DNA of 64,000 nucleotides from Christensenella sp. (GTDB lineage Bacteria > Bacillota > Clostridia > Christensenellales > UBA3700): the NCBI GenBank assembly GCA_022784465.1, contig JALFUR010000008.1, positions 41,014 through 105,013 on the forward strand, written 5' to 3'. The position numbers and the translations under genes were made by a program. The notes below the pieces were generated by a model. The model made no database searches. It was not told where the DNA came from and saw nothing but the letters and a program-made list of their open reading frames with translations. Positions 45,375 through 54,372 of this stretch are shown piece by piece. How positions within the stretch are numbered: the first letter of the stretch is position 1; every line of letters begins with the position of its first letter.

Positions 45375-46544
45375 TTAATAACAAGAATCTAATAAATCAA
45401 TTATTTCCTCTTTTGATACTTGCTCGTTATCGTTATTCAATACTTTTAAGCAGTCATCTGCTATTGCTTCAAAATCTTCTTTTTTAACATTCAAGGAACT
45501 TAACTTTGAATTGAAATCAACATAAGATTCTATTCTTTGATAAATATCTTCTATTACACTTAACAATTTTTGTCCTCTATTTTCTTTGGCATATAGAGAA
45601 TAATCATCTTCCGAAATCATTGAGTTTAATGCGTATCCAAAATCCTTATTTTTTTGTTGCATTACAATGTACTTTCTAAACAAAATTGCGAATATGTTTT
45701 GATAATTTGCGCAATATCTATCGCTAATTGCATCAGATAATACCTCAAGCAAACCTCTCTCTCTTAAAGAAGCCGCAGCTCCTGCTAAGACAACACCTTC
45801 CATAACTTTGTATCTATATTCCATTTCAGAGTTTCTAAGTAAACATTTCTCTGCATAATAACTCATTGTCTTTAAAGCTGCATCAGCATACGCTTTGCAA
45901 ATTAAAGAAGAGTTATCTAATGAATCAAAACATTCTACAGCAACAGCCATTGCATATAAAATATATGAGGCAATTGTCTTTGGTGGTAGAATATCTGTCA
46001 TAATAGGATCAACAAAAATTGCATTTGAAACTGCATATGGAGTATTAAACTCGTATATTATATTATTCTTTCCATATACTCTTACGAAATTGCTCGCTTC
46101 AACTCCTGTTCCTATATTAGTTGGAACAACAAATAGTGGAACCTCTCTAACGGCGTAATCGCTAATTAACGAATTTTTATAATGATCAACTGAAGATACG
46201 TCTTCGCAAAGCATTATCTTTGCTGCTTTTGCTGTAGTTATAGCACTCTTATTTCCAAGTGCTATGATACAATCGCACTTTTTCATTTTATATACTTTAA
46301 TTATTTTTTCACAAACATCATCTTTGGCAATTTCTGCAATTTTATAGAATGTAGTAGTTATTTGTATATCTCCAATACTTAAAGATTGTTTGATTTGATC
46401 GTGAAAACCAACTCGAAACGAAGATTCATCACAAATAACCATAGGTCTATCACATCCAGCTTGAGATAATTCAAATGGTAAGTTTGCGATGGCTGTAATA
46501 CCACTTAAAATTTTTATACTATTATCAAATACAAAACTTTCCAT
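45375..46544 (-). CDS. Iron-alcohol-dehydrogenase-like protein without metal ligands (copy 1)
   Basis: 389 residues with the Fe-ADH fold: the nucleotide-loop region reads ALGNKSAITTAKAAK (normally GGGSxxDxAK) and the second block NIGTGVEAS (normally GTGSE). In active enzymes DA-x-x-HA-x-E gives an Asp and a His; here it is YAMAVAVE. The two later His are replaced too (RGLLEVLSDAIS). All four metal positions are therefore lost. Probably not a dehydrogenase; binding of a nucleotide or partner is possible. Second of a tandem pair, 7 bases after copy 2. Confidence 0.78.
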   Translation of the reverse strand: MESFVFDNSIKILSGITAIANLPFELSQAGCDRPMVICDESSFRVGFHDQIKQSLSIGDIQITTTFYKIAEIAKDDVCEKIIKVYKMKKCDCIIALGNKSAITTAKAAKIMLCEDVSSVDHYKNSLISDYAVREVPLFVVPTNIGTGVEASNFVRVYGKNNIIYEFNTPYAVSNAIFVDPIMTDILPPKTIASYILYAMAVAVECFDSLDNSSLICKAYADAALKTMSYYAEKCLLRNSEMEYRYKVMEGVVLAGAAASLRERGLLEVLSDAISDRYCANYQNIFAILFRKYIVMQQKNKDFGYALNSMISEDDYSLYAKENRGQKLLSVIEDIYQRIESYVDFNSKLSSLNVKKEDFEAIADDCLKVLNNDNEQVSKEEIIDLLDSCY

Positions 46545-46551
46545 TTTTCAC

Positions 46552-47736
46552 CTACAATGATTTTTCTAATATGTTAATTATATCTTCTTTTGTGATTTTC
46601 TTTGGTATTGTTACCAATGATCCTTCTCTTTCTATAACTTGAGCAACTTCTACTATATCCTCTTTTGTTAAACCATAATCTGATAATTTCAATTTTATAT
46701 CAAACTCTTTTCCAATAAAATTAACCATGTTGTTGAACATATTTAAAAATGCTTCCATTCTTGTCTCTTTGTCTAATGATGCATACTCCTTTGCTCCAAG
46801 AGAATACAAAAGCATTTGAGAATATGAATCTTTTGCTGTATCTTTTAAATACTCCAAACAGCTATTTAATACAGCCAACATAACATAAATACTACGTATT
46901 CCATATTTTCCTGAAATAACATTAGCAATTGTATGAACTAATCCTATGTATGTATTAGAATTAGCAATTCCTGCAAGAGCAGATGCTCTATGCAACGCAT
47001 ATAGTGCTTCTTCATTTTTTTCAGTTAATGCTTTTTGGAAATTTGTTTTTATAACAAACATTGACATCTTTACAAAGCTCTGAACCAAAATGTTTGTTCT
47101 TTTGCTAATGTATGACTCAACATTATAAACTAAAGAATTAATTACACTTAAATATATTTCTTTTTGAGGTAATGTCTTTAAAAATACAGAATTTATTATG
47201 CAAAAATCTGGTTGTAATACTTCAGATACTATTTCTAAAGGAGTTTTTGTTTCACTAGATATAACTAATGCAGTTTTAGATACTTCCTTGCCTGTTCCAA
47301 ATGTAGTAGGAACAACGCCAAACGGAATTGTCTTTTGCTTAATAGCACAATCTATTCCAGTGAATTGCTTTATATCTCTACTATTTGTTTGCAATAATAA
47401 ATTTAAACATTTTGCAGCATTGATAACTCTACTGCCACCCAATGCTACAATACAATCACAACCACTTTGTCTAAATGATATATATATTTTGTCAATATCG
47501 TCTGTTGTTGGAATTTGAATATCTATAATTTCCGTTTTACCTAATCTTAAATCCGACTTATCTATAAACTCTTTTACAAATTGATCTACAATGCCTAATT
47601 CTTTTAAATTAGAATCAGTTAGCAAGAAAACGTCGTTGCCACCCATTCTGTGCAATCTACTAGAACCCCACTCGAATCCTATTTCGCCAGTAGCAACTTT
47701 TACTTGATTAGAAAATTCGTAATATTCTTTTATCAT
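46552..47736 (-). CDS. Iron-alcohol-dehydrogenase-like protein with mostly lost metal site (copy 2)
   Basis: 394 residues from ATG 47736 (AGAGG 6 bases upstream; the TTG two codons earlier is less likely). It has Fe-ADH blocks ALGGSRVINAAK and TFGTGKEVS. The metal-site segment is NSLVYNVESY, with Asn and Tyr at the Asp and His positions. The third ligand His remains in GLVHTIANVIS, and the fourth is gone. Same conclusion as its neighbour: a degenerate family member. The two copies differ much from each other, so this is an old duplication or two separate recruitments. Confidence 0.78.
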   Translation of the reverse strand: MIKEYYEFSNQVKVATGEIGFEWGSSRLHRMGGNDVFLLTDSNLKELGIVDQFVKEFIDKSDLRLGKTEIIDIQIPTTDDIDKIYISFRQSGCDCIVALGGSRVINAAKCLNLLLQTNSRDIKQFTGIDCAIKQKTIPFGVVPTTFGTGKEVSKTALVISSETKTPLEIVSEVLQPDFCIINSVFLKTLPQKEIYLSVINSLVYNVESYISKRTNILVQSFVKMSMFVIKTNFQKALTEKNEEALYALHRASALAGIANSNTYIGLVHTIANVISGKYGIRSIYVMLAVLNSCLEYLKDTAKDSYSQMLLYSLGAKEYASLDKETRMEAFLNMFNNMVNFIGKEFDIKLKLSDYGLTKEDIVEVAQVIEREGSLVTIPKKITKEDIINILEKSL

Positions 47737-48236
47737 AGCCAACCTCTAGTAAATACTGACATTTTAATTTTATTAACAACTTTCTTGTCAATTTGTATAT
47801 TATGAAGATATTTCTTTCTTCTAATCCCAGAAGCAACATAAGCTTGAGCAATATCTAAAAGCTTTATAAACGATTTTCCGATTTGAGTATTTCCCTTAAG
47901 AACTATCTTTGATTTATTAAAAGCATCCGAAAAAGATTCTTTGCTAGACAAAACAGGCAATGCACCATCTAAGCTCTTAAACATAGCATATGCACCACTG
48001 CCAAAAAAATTCTTTTTTGTCTTGAACTCTAATACGCCATTTTCTTTTTTGCAAATAATATATCTATTAAAATGGAAAACGCTGACACACACTTCAACAT
48101 TTTCTGGAAAATACGACAAAATGTCTTTTACTTCATTATCATATTTAGAACATGCTGATAATCCGTATAAAAACATATTTAATCTTATATACGCATAAAG
48201 CGATTTTATATTTTTTCTAACTTCAAAAATATTCAT
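47733..48236 (-). CDS. Uncharacterised protein, possibly SCP2-like
   Basis: 167 residues from ATG 48236, with AAAGG 6 bases upstream; an in-frame start 27 bases earlier lacks one. Mixed alpha/beta. The segment VEVCVSVFHFNRYIICKK followed by FNKSKIVLKGNTQIGKSFIKLLDIAQ weakly resembles the sterol-carrier SCP2 fold, which binds lipids. That similarity is by eye only. First gene of the operon with the two ADH-like proteins, overlapping the first by 4 bases, so it may be a partner of the pair. Confidence 0.55.
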   Translation of the reverse strand: MNIFEVRKNIKSLYAYIRLNMFLYGLSACSKYDNEVKDILSYFPENVEVCVSVFHFNRYIICKKENGVLEFKTKKNFFGSGAYAMFKSLDGALPVLSSKESFSDAFNKSKIVLKGNTQIGKSFIKLLDIAQAYVASGIRRKKYLHNIQIDKKVVNKIKMSVFTRGWL

Positions 48237-48283
48237 AATTAACCTTTTAAATAATTTTAGCACCTTATCATTTTTAAGTCTAT

Positions 48284-48298
48284 CTAAATATTATTTAG
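48284..48298. promoter_or_regulatory. 15-bp palindrome between divergent units
   Basis: CTAAATA-T-TATTTAG is a perfect palindrome. On the plus strand it covers a possible -10 (TATTAT, 48289-48294) with TTATCA 18 bases upstream. It may be an operator controlling the 38-residue ORF and perhaps the divergent ADH-like operon. Confidence 0.35.
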
Positions 48299-48347
48299 CT
48301 ACTTTGTATTATGAATAACATGGTTAATTTTGCACCAAACTATAAAT

Positions 48348-48464
48348 ATGAAAAAGAAAGTAAAATTTGAAAACAACAAAAGCATTTTTGATCCAAGTGG
48401 CTCTTATACTGGTGTTAGCTGCGACGAAGATGAAAAACCAGTACAAGATGTAGATGATCTTTAG
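48348..48464 (+). CDS. 38-residue acidic small protein with DPSGSYTGV...PVQDVDDL pattern
   Basis: A short ORF with a basic start (MKKKVKFE) and an acidic end. The pieces DPSGSYTGV and PVQDVDDL match, from memory, a recurrent small-protein type in Firmicutes genomes of unknown function. It has one Cys. No ribosome binding site is visible. It lies alone between the divergent operon and the second two-component system. Confidence 0.55.
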   Translation: MKKKVKFENNKSIFDPSGSYTGVSCDEDEKPVQDVDDL

Positions 48465-48503
48465 TGCTTCATTTACAATATTTTTATGCAATTTTCTATT
48501 AAA

Positions 48504-48532
48504 TTGTAAAATATTATAAAATAAGATATAAT
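48504..48532 (+). promoter_or_regulatory. Promoter of the second two-component system
   Basis: TTGTAA (48504-48509), 17-base spacer, TATAAT (48527-48532), about 64 bases of leader and then GGAGGAGG before ATG 48603. Confidence 0.65.
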
Positions 48533-48602
48533 TAAATACGAGCAACAACTAGATAGTCATTTTACACAAACTAGTGTTTATGGTTTATTTGGAGGAGGAT
48601 GT

Positions 48603-49286
48603 ATGCGTATTTTATTGGTTGAAGATTCAGAAAGTTTATGCGAGGCGTTAACTGCTGTATTAGAAAGAGAAAAATTTGAAGTTCAATGTGTTCATAACGG
48701 AGAAGATGGATTAGAATATGGATTAACAGGTATTTATGATCTAATCTTGCTAGATGTTATGATGCCTAAAAAGAACGGATTTGAAGTATTAGAAGAATTA
48801 CGTAAAGCCAAGATTTACACACCAATAATTATGCTTACCGCTTTATCTCAAGAATTAAATAAAGTACAAGGATTAGACATGGGAGCAGATGATTACATTG
48901 CTAAGCCTTTTTCTACTCCTGAACTTCTAGCAAGAATTAGAGCTCAATTAAGAAGACGCGGAGATATGACAATAGATAATTCTATGAATTATAGAAATGT
49001 ATCTTTGAATCTTTCTAGTTATACCCTATCTTGTGGAGATAAATCCGTAAAACTATCTAATAAAGAATGTGACATTTTGCGTTTTTTGTTTGAAAAACCA
49101 AAAAATGTTGCTATAAAAGAAGATTTAATAAATAAAGTATGGGGGCTAGATAATGATTTTGAATCTAATTCCCTTGAAGTATTTATGTCATTTGTTAGAA
49201 AAAAACTAACATTTGTAGGTGCAGATTTTTCTATTCAAGCAATTCGCGGCGTTGGATATCAACTACAAGCAAAGGATAATGAATGA
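48603..49286 (+). CDS. OmpR-family response regulator (second system)
   Basis: 227 residues. The receiver has VEDSE, phospho-acceptor Asp51 in LILLDVMMPKKNG, LTALS and AKPFSTPEL. The C-terminal winged helix (about 130-225) ends with VRKKLTF and IQAIRGVGYQL. It has a very strong ribosome binding site (GGAGGAGG). It overlaps the kinase gene by 4 bases. Targets are unknown. Confidence 0.93.
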   Translation: MRILLVEDSESLCEALTAVLEREKFEVQCVHNGEDGLEYGLTGIYDLILLDVMMPKKNGFEVLEELRKAKIYTPIIMLTALSQELNKVQGLDMGADDYIAKPFSTPELLARIRAQLRRRGDMTIDNSMNYRNVSLNLSSYTLSCGDKSVKLSNKECDILRFLFEKPKNVAIKEDLINKVWGLDNDFESNSLEVFMSFVRKKLTFVGADFSIQAIRGVGYQLQAKDNE

Positions 49287-50500
49287 AACTATTCCAGCAA
49301 TTACATATTAAATTTCTAATTATTCCTCTTGTGGCAGTAGGCAGTTTACTTGCTGTTACTTTTTGTACGATTTTTGGAATAACATATACCTCGACTATCA
49401 ACGAACTTAATGATTCAATAGAAGTGGAAGCTAACACAATTAATGTTTCACATGAACCAAATAGCGGAGGAAGAAATTTAATCATTTATATTACTGTTGC
49501 TGATGATGGTTCCTCTTCTTACAAATCTTATTATGCCTATGAAGATAAATCTAAAATTGATGCGATCGCAGCTTCCCTTACCAAAGAACAAGCTTTTTTA
49601 AAAATTGATTCAAGTAGATATCTATATAAACTTGGAGATAAAAAAAGTACAGAAGAAGGTATGGTCTATGGCTATGCTATTATAAATTGCACCGAGCAAT
49701 TTAAAACTATTACTACTTTAGGCTTCACTTTACTTGTTGTTTATTTAGTTTCCTTGGTAATTATTGCAGGGTTAAGTTTTATTCTTGCTACAAGTGCCAC
49801 AAAACCGGTTAAAGAAGCATTTGAAAAGGAAAGAGACCTAGTAGCTAATGCTTCTCACGAATTAAAAACACCACTAACCATTGCACGTACAAATATTGAA
49901 TTATTATCTTCAAATCAAAATAGCACAATAAAAGAAAATCAGAAATGGATAGATAGCGCTAAATACCAAATTGATCGAATGAATAGTCTAATTCTTCAAA
50001 TGCTTGAATTATCCAAGATGGAGAGAGACGATTATAAAGTAGAAAAAACTAATCAGAATATTAGTTCATTAATTGAAGGAATACTATTATCTTTTGAAGC
50101 AGCATGTTATGAAAACAATATTCGCTTTGTTTCGGATTTACAATCAAATATATATTATGAATGCAATAAAATAGAAACTGAAAAATTAATAACTATATTA
50201 ATTGATAATGCTATAAAATATACTCCAAAAAATGGAGAGATTTCTGTTTCTTTAGCAAAAACATTAAAGATGATTTCCATCAAAGTTACAAATACTGGTG
50301 AGGGAATTCCTCAAGAAAAAATAAATAGAATTTTTGATAGATTTTATAAATTAGACGCTTCTCATAAAGAATCTGGAAACAGCTTTGGCTTAGGCTTAAG
50401 TATTGCCAAGTTAATAGCAAACTCTATGAATGGAGATGTAATTTGCTATAGCGAATTAGGCAAGTTTACTACTTTTGAAATACAGCTTCCTTTGCATTAA
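49283..50500 (+). CDS. Sensor histidine kinase (second system)
   Basis: 405 residues. Membrane segments near 12-35 and 146-170 flank a ~105-residue outside domain. HisKA has ASHELKTPLTI with phospho-acceptor His192. The ATPase blocks are LIDNAIKYTPKNG, VTNTGEGIP, FDRFYK and FGLGLSIAK. The layout resembles the first kinase, but the sensor parts are not alike. Its stop overlaps the convergent methyltransferase stop by 4 bases. Confidence 0.93.
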   Translation: MKLFQQLHIKFLIIPLVAVGSLLAVTFCTIFGITYTSTINELNDSIEVEANTINVSHEPNSGGRNLIIYITVADDGSSSYKSYYAYEDKSKIDAIAASLTKEQAFLKIDSSRYLYKLGDKKSTEEGMVYGYAIINCTEQFKTITTLGFTLLVVYLVSLVIIAGLSFILATSATKPVKEAFEKERDLVANASHELKTPLTIARTNIELLSSNQNSTIKENQKWIDSAKYQIDRMNSLILQMLELSKMERDDYKVEKTNQNISSLIEGILLSFEAACYENNIRFVSDLQSNIYYECNKIETEKLITILIDNAIKYTPKNGEISVSLAKTLKMISIKVTNTGEGIPQEKINRIFDRFYKLDASHKESGNSFGLGLSIAKLIANSMNGDVICYSELGKFTTFEIQLPLH

Positions 50501-51234
50501 ATTTTATTGTAAAGTTTTTTTGCCTCGTTTGTCATTTCTCCATTTTCTTCATATACAACAAAAGAAGATATACAAACGCCAGGAGCACCATATTTTTGCG
50601 CTTCAACTATAAATGTATCAACCTGTTTTGATTTTTTTGGATAAATAAAAGTAATTTTTTTAGGCTCAAGATTATTGTTAGACATTGTAGTTAAAACTTC
50701 AGCTAATCTTTCACTTTTATGTATCATATATAATTTTCCAGAATATTTTAAAACGCCCGCAGCATGTTGTATAATTTCTTCAAGTGTTATTTTAAGTTCA
50801 GTTCTTGAAATTGCTTTAACCTCATTAGAAGACACTTCTCCGCTTGTTGCTTTAAAATATGGCGGATTGCAAACAACAATAGATACACTTTCCTTGCCAA
50901 GTATGTTTTCTGCATTTTTAATATCATCATTGTAAATAGTAACTTTATCAGTTAGATTATTAAATTCTACATTTTTTTCTGCTAATTGAGCCATGGACTT
51001 TTGCAATTCAATCCCCATTACTTTTGAAGCATTTGTCTTTGCAGCTATTAAAATTGAAATAATTCCGCTTCCTGTACCAAAGTCAACAACAACATCGCCT
51101 TTCTTTGCCTTTACAAAATTTGCAAGCAAAACAGCATCAGAAGAAAAACAATAGTCATTTTTCTTTTGAATTAGCTTTAAACCTTTTATTTCTAAGTCGT
51201 CTATTCTCTCGTCTTCATTTAAAAAATTATCCAT
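50497..51234 (-). CDS. trmN6: tRNA1(Val) (adenine-N6)-methyltransferase TrmN6
   Basis: 245 residues, class I SAM methyltransferase. SAM motif VVDFGTGSGIISILIA and catalytic NPPYF (in VVCNPPYF) are in place. The start DDLEIKGLKLIQKKNDYCFS is typical of the YfiC/TrmN6 group, which methylates adenine 37 of a tRNA. The ATG at 51234 has no ribosome binding site and faces the divergent tRNA promoter. Confidence 0.88.
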   Translation of the reverse strand: MDNFLNEDERIDDLEIKGLKLIQKKNDYCFSSDAVLLANFVKAKKGDVVVDFGTGSGIISILIAAKTNASKVMGIELQKSMAQLAEKNVEFNNLTDKVTIYNDDIKNAENILGKESVSIVVCNPPYFKATSGEVSSNEVKAISRTELKITLEEIIQHAAGVLKYSGKLYMIHKSERLAEVLTTMSNNNLEPKKITFIYPKKSKQVDTFIVEAQKYGAPGVCISSFVVYEENGEMTNEAKKLYNKI

Positions 51235-51255
51235 ATATTTATATTATCATATTCG

Positions 51256-51285
51256 TTGACATTTAATCGAATATAAACTTATAAT
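51256..51285 (+). promoter_or_regulatory. tRNA-Arg promoter
   Basis: TTGACA (51256-51261), 18-base spacer and TATAAT (51280-51285), both consensus. Transcription would begin about 5 bases before the tRNA. Confidence 0.8.
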
Positions 51286-51296
51286 AATTACGCTTT

Positions 51297-51373
51297 GGAC
51301 CATTAGCCCAGCTGGATAGAGCGTTGCGCTACGGACGCAAAGGTCGGGGGTTCGAATCCCTCATGGTTCGCCA
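51297..51373 (+). tRNA. tRNA-Arg(ACG)
   Basis: 77 bases, CCA encoded. The acceptor GGACCAT pairs with ATGGTTC (one G-T). The anticodon stem TTGCG/CGCAA holds the loop CTACGGA, anticodon ACG. The T arm has TTCGAAT. Its 3' side borders a compositionally different island, as is usual for integration at tRNA genes. Confidence 0.95.
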
Positions 51374-51398
51374 GAACTCAATCTTTACAGACGAAAAT

Positions 51399-51421
51399 AG
51401 ACACTATACGGTGTCTTTTTT
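51399..51421 (+). terminator. tRNA-Arg terminator
   Basis: AGACAC/GTGTCT stem of 6 bp with a 6-base loop, followed by seven T. It lies 26 bases after the tRNA. Confidence 0.75.
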
Positions 51422-51434
51422 CTGTAATCAGAAT

Positions 51435-51493
51435 ACGTCAAAGTATATGTCAAAAATAACACCCGTAATATGTGTACGTCAAAAAATAACACC
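51435..51493. repeat. Island repeat, left copy
   Basis: Contains CGTCAAAGTATA followed by two versions of GTCAAAAATAACACC. Its last 22 bases (from 51472) match 54386-54407 with one difference, and the first part matches 54374-54385. It marks the tRNA-proximal edge of the island. No gene is seen between here and 51670. Confidence 0.65.
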
Positions 51494-51516
51494 ATTTAAA
51501 TATTAAATGCATTTCG

Positions 51517-51554
51517 GTAGAATACCTTCGAACGACACATCGGAGGTATTCTAC
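51517..51554. repeat. Long inverted repeat in the island edge
   Basis: A 14-bp stem (GTAGAATACCTTCG with its partner, one G-T pair) around a 10-base loop. No U-run follows directly, so a terminator is unlikely. It may be a recombination-site or element-end remnant. Confidence 0.45.
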
Positions 51555-51624
51555 TGGATTTACTTTTTTTGTTTTAAGGGTGTAAAATCTTGACATTTAC
51601 ACTTTTAACACATTGTTTGTTAAA

Positions 51625-51656
51625 AAAACGGCTCCTCTTAATAGATCCGTTTTTTA
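51625..51656 (-). terminator. Terminator after the rhodanese gene
   Basis: AAAAAACGG and CCGTTTTTTT arms flank a ~15-base loop, giving a stem with a U-run in the minus direction, 15 bases after the rhodanese stop. Confidence 0.7.
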
Positions 51657-51670
51657 TTATTTATCTTTTA

Positions 51671-51994
51671 TTAATTTTTTACTATTTCGTCTTTATAATC
51701 AAGTATTCCGCCAATATCTTTTACGTTTGTATATCCCATTTTTTTCAAGACAGCAACCGCTTTTGCACTTCTTATACCACTACGACAATAAACGAATAAC
51801 GGTTTCTTTTTATCGGATATTATGCTCGTTGCCATTTCAATCTTTTGTAATGGAAGATTTGTGCTACCATCAATGTGTCTTTCACTATATTCTTCTTCAG
51901 TTCTAACGTCTAAAAGAATAGCATTAGGTGTTTGACGAAACTTTTTAACTCCTTCATTTATATTTAGTTTGCTAAAAATATTAAATACTCCCAT
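51671..51994 (-). CDS. Rhodanese-like protein
   Basis: 107 residues, one rhodanese domain, cytoplasmic. The active-site loop CRSGIRS holds Cys70, which would carry a persulfide; LLDVRTEEEYSERHIDGS is the usual N-terminal signature. It likely moves sulfur to an acceptor. It lies downstream of the hydrogenase fusion but beyond a terminator. No clear ribosome binding site is seen before ATG 51994. It shares the less AT-rich composition of the island. Confidence 0.88.
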   Translation of the reverse strand: MGVFNIFSKLNINEGVKKFRQTPNAILLDVRTEEEYSERHIDGSTNLPLQKIEMATSIISDKKKPLFVYCRSGIRSAKAVAVLKKMGYTNVKDIGGILDYKDEIVKN

Positions 51995-52013
51995 ATTTCA
52001 CATTTAGAGAAAA

Positions 52014-52037
52014 ACCTTGGACTGTTATCCAAGGTTT
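52014..52037 (-). terminator. Terminator after the hydrogenase fusion
   Basis: An 11-bp stem AAAACCTTGGA/TCCAAGGTTTT with a ~6-base loop and a T-run in the minus direction, 13 bases after the fusion gene. It also has T at the other end and may work both ways. Confidence 0.8.
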
Positions 52038-52049
52038 TCATTAGTTATA

Positions 52050-54092
52050 TTAGTAATTTTTTGCGTGTACTTCAAAGAAACTCTTTGCAAAATCACAAGC
52101 AGGACATACATCAGGAGCTTCTACCCCTTCAACAATATGTCCGCAGTTGCGACATTCCCAAACTGTTTTTTCGGGTTTTGCAAACACAAGCGCTTCTTGA
52201 ACGTTTTTAAGCAATGCACGATAACGTTCTTCGTGATGTTTTTCTACTTCTGCAACGTAACGGAATCTTGCGGCAAGTTCAGGGAAACCTTCTTTTTCTG
52301 CTGTTTGAGCGAACTTATAATACATATCAGTCCATTCGTAATTTTCGCCCTCTGCTGCATGTAAAAGATTTTCAGCAGTATCGCCCACGCCGTTAAGTTC
52401 TTTAAACCACATATAAGCGTGTGAACGTTCATTTTCAGCAGTCTTTAAGAATAAATCTGCAATTTGTTCATAGCCTTGATTTTTTGCAACAGCCGAATAG
52501 AAAGTATATTTATTACGAGCCATTGATTCACCTGCAAATGCAGTTTCTAAATTCTTTTCAGTTTCCGTTCCTGCATATTTGCTTGCACCAGTTTTTGCTG
52601 TTTCTATTTTTTCAAAAGCACTTGCCGGTTGTTTACATATAGGGCAAACAAAATCACTTGTTAATTCACCCTCGTGAATATATCCACATACTTTACATTT
52701 CCATTTTTCCATTTTAGTTTCTCCTCTTCTTAAATCATCGCTACGGTCAGTATAAATTGTATGTAACATTTTTTCTGCCAATTCGCTCAATGGTTTTCCA
52801 TAAAAATCTTGATATAATTGTTTTATTTCAGGGTTTTCGTGACTTGAACGTAACGCTAAAGACGCATCTCTTTTATATAGACTTTCTATACGTGCTTTTC
52901 TACTATCATTTGCATCTACTGCAAAATCTTTAGGTTGTCCACCGCCACCGATACAACCACCCGGACAAGTCATAACTTCTATAAAATGATAATCCTTTTC
53001 ACCTTTTTTAACAAGTTCAATCATTTTACGTGCATTCGCCGTTCCGTAAACAACTGCAACGTTTACAGTCATTCCGTTAATTTCAAGGCTTGACTCCCTT
53101 AATCCGTCGTAACCACGAACGGGCTGTAAGTCTAAAAGTTTACCTTCGGGTTGCTTGCCCGTAATATAGAAATATGCAGTACGGAGTGCGGCTTCCATAA
53201 CGCCACCCGTATTACCAAAAATTACGCCTGCACCCGAAGCTTGTCCCATCAAACTATCGTATTCACTATCTTGCAAAGAGTTAAGGTCAATTCCACTTTC
53301 TTTTGCCCAAATAGCAAGTTCACGTGTAGTGATAACTTGGTCCATATCACGCATTTCGGGTTTACCTAACTTCTTGCCCGCTGCGTTCATTTCTTCCCTG
53401 CGAATTTCAAATTTCTTTGCAGTACAAGGCGTAAGTGCAACGTTTACTATTCTTTCAGAGTCTATACCCATCTTTTTAGCAAAGTAAGTCTTTATTGTCG
53501 GTCCTTGCATACCGATAGGACTCTTTGCAGAAGAAATATTAGGAATTATTTCCGGATAATAAGTTTCAGCAAATTTCACCCATGCAGGGCAACAGCTTGT
53601 AAATTGTGGTAACGGTTTAGTTTTTTTCGTAATACGTTCAACCAATTCACTTGCTTCTTCAACAATAGTTAGATCCGCCGCAAAGTTTGTATCTAAAACG
53701 TAATCAACGCCTAGCGCACGCAAAAGTGCAACCATTTTACCTTGCACAAATGAACCTTTCGGCATACCAAATTCTTCGCCTAACGCTACACGAACGGATG
53801 GTGACGTGCTAACAATTACAATCTTATTAGGGTCTTTAATTGCTTCTTTAACTTTTTCGTATTCATAGACTTCGGTAATACTTGCAGTAGGACAAACGTT
53901 AGCACATTGCCCACAATTTATACAAATTGCTTTTCCACCTGTTTGAGCAAAATTATACGTACCGTGAACTCCAATATCTTTCGTACAAACGTCACGACAT
54001 TGCCCACACTTAATACATAATTCCTCTTTTCTACAAATGCTTGGATTGTCAAGTTCAATAGGAACTCTAACACTCAAAGGTAAATGTTCCAT
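52050..54092 (-). CDS. [FeFe] hydrogenase - rubredoxin - rubrerythrin fusion
   Basis: 680 residues, no signal peptide. Residues 20-70 carry two [4Fe-4S] clusters (Cys26/29/32/36 and 57/60/63/67). The H-cluster domain (about 85-450) has all motifs: TSCCPAW (Cys167/168), TPCTAKK (Cys223) and [13 protein letters not shown] (Cys376/380). Then come rubredoxin (461-490, CKVCG and CPIC), a ferritin-like rubrerythrin (510-630, with [16 protein letters not shown] and [10 protein letters not shown]) and a second rubredoxin-like end (CRNC and CPAC). H2 oxidation could feed peroxide reduction in one chain (inference). The codon for Met461 (52712) has AGAGGAG upstream, so a free rubredoxin-rubrerythrin may also be made. 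Strong AAGGAG at the main start. Confidence 0.9.
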   Translation of the reverse strand: MEHLPLSVRVPIELDNPSICRKEELCIKCGQCRDVCTKDIGVHGTYNFAQTGGKAICINCGQCANVCPTASITEVYEYEKVKEAIKDPNKIVIVSTSPSVRVALGEEFGMPKGSFVQGKMVALLRALGVDYVLDTNFAADLTIVEEASELVERITKKTKPLPQFTSCCPAWVKFAETYYPEIIPNISSAKSPIGMQGPTIKTYFAKKMGIDSERIVNVALTPCTAKKFEIRREEMNAAGKKLGKPEMRDMDQVITTRELAIWAKESGIDLNSLQDSEYDSLMGQASGAGVIFGNTGGVMEAALRTAYFYITGKQPEGKLLDLQPVRGYDGLRESSLEINGMTVNVAVVYGTANARKMIELVKKGEKDYHFIEVMTCPGGCIGGGGQPKDFAVDANDSRKARIESLYKRDASLALRSSHENPEIKQLYQDFYGKPLSELAEKMLHTIYTDRSDDLRRGETKMEKWKCKVCGYIHEGELTSDFVCPICKQPASAFEKIETAKTGASKYAGTETEKNLETAFAGESMARNKYTFYSAVAKNQGYEQIADLFLKTAENERSHAYMWFKELNGVGDTAENLLHAAEGENYEWTDMYYKFAQTAEKEGFPELAARFRYVAEVEKHHEERYRALLKNVQEALVFAKPEKTVWECRNCGHIVEGVEAPDVCPACDFAKSFFEVHAKNY

Positions 54093-54125
54093 AGGGTTTT
54101 CTCCTTTTGAAATTTTATGTTCAAA

Positions 54126-54154
54126 TTTATATCATATTTAGCAATAAAAGTCAA
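54126..54154 (-). promoter_or_regulatory. Promoter of the hydrogenase fusion
   Basis: TTGACT (54154-54149), 17-base spacer, TATAAA (54131-54126) on the minus strand, 33 bases before the ATG at 54092. Confidence 0.7.
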
Positions 54155-54303
54155 TTATAGGATGATTTGTTATACGAAATTTTTAAAATAATGTCAATGA
54201 GAATCGGGTTTTAATCGCAAAATCAATTTTAAGAAAATTAAATTATTTTCACGTGATTTGTAAACGTCAAAAAGGAGTATAAATAAGGACTAAACCGCCA
54301 TTT

Positions 54304-54338
54304 TCCGCCATGGTGGAGTTCAACCCACGCAATTATAG
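54304..54338. repeat. TCCGCC...CAACCCAC block, copy 1
   Basis: Matches 54506-54536 imperfectly (shared ATGGT, CTCAACCCA/TTCAACCCA and TATAG). It holds the near-palindrome CCGCCATGGTGG. Confidence 0.45.
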
Positions 54339-54372
54339 TTTAATATTATAAGGAGTTAAGCTTGAAACGTAA

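Noticed and set aside
48311..48370. 19-codon frame starting at 48311
   Set aside because: Overlaps the better 38-codon ORF, no binding site and no recognisable pattern; a leader peptide cannot be excluded but is unsupported.
51324..51506. Plus-strand frame starting inside the tRNA
   Set aside because: It begins within tRNA-Arg and crosses its terminator; the tRNA call is certain.
51517..51554. Intrinsic terminator in the island edge
   Set aside because: The stem is strong but no U-run follows directly in either direction; listed as an inverted repeat instead.
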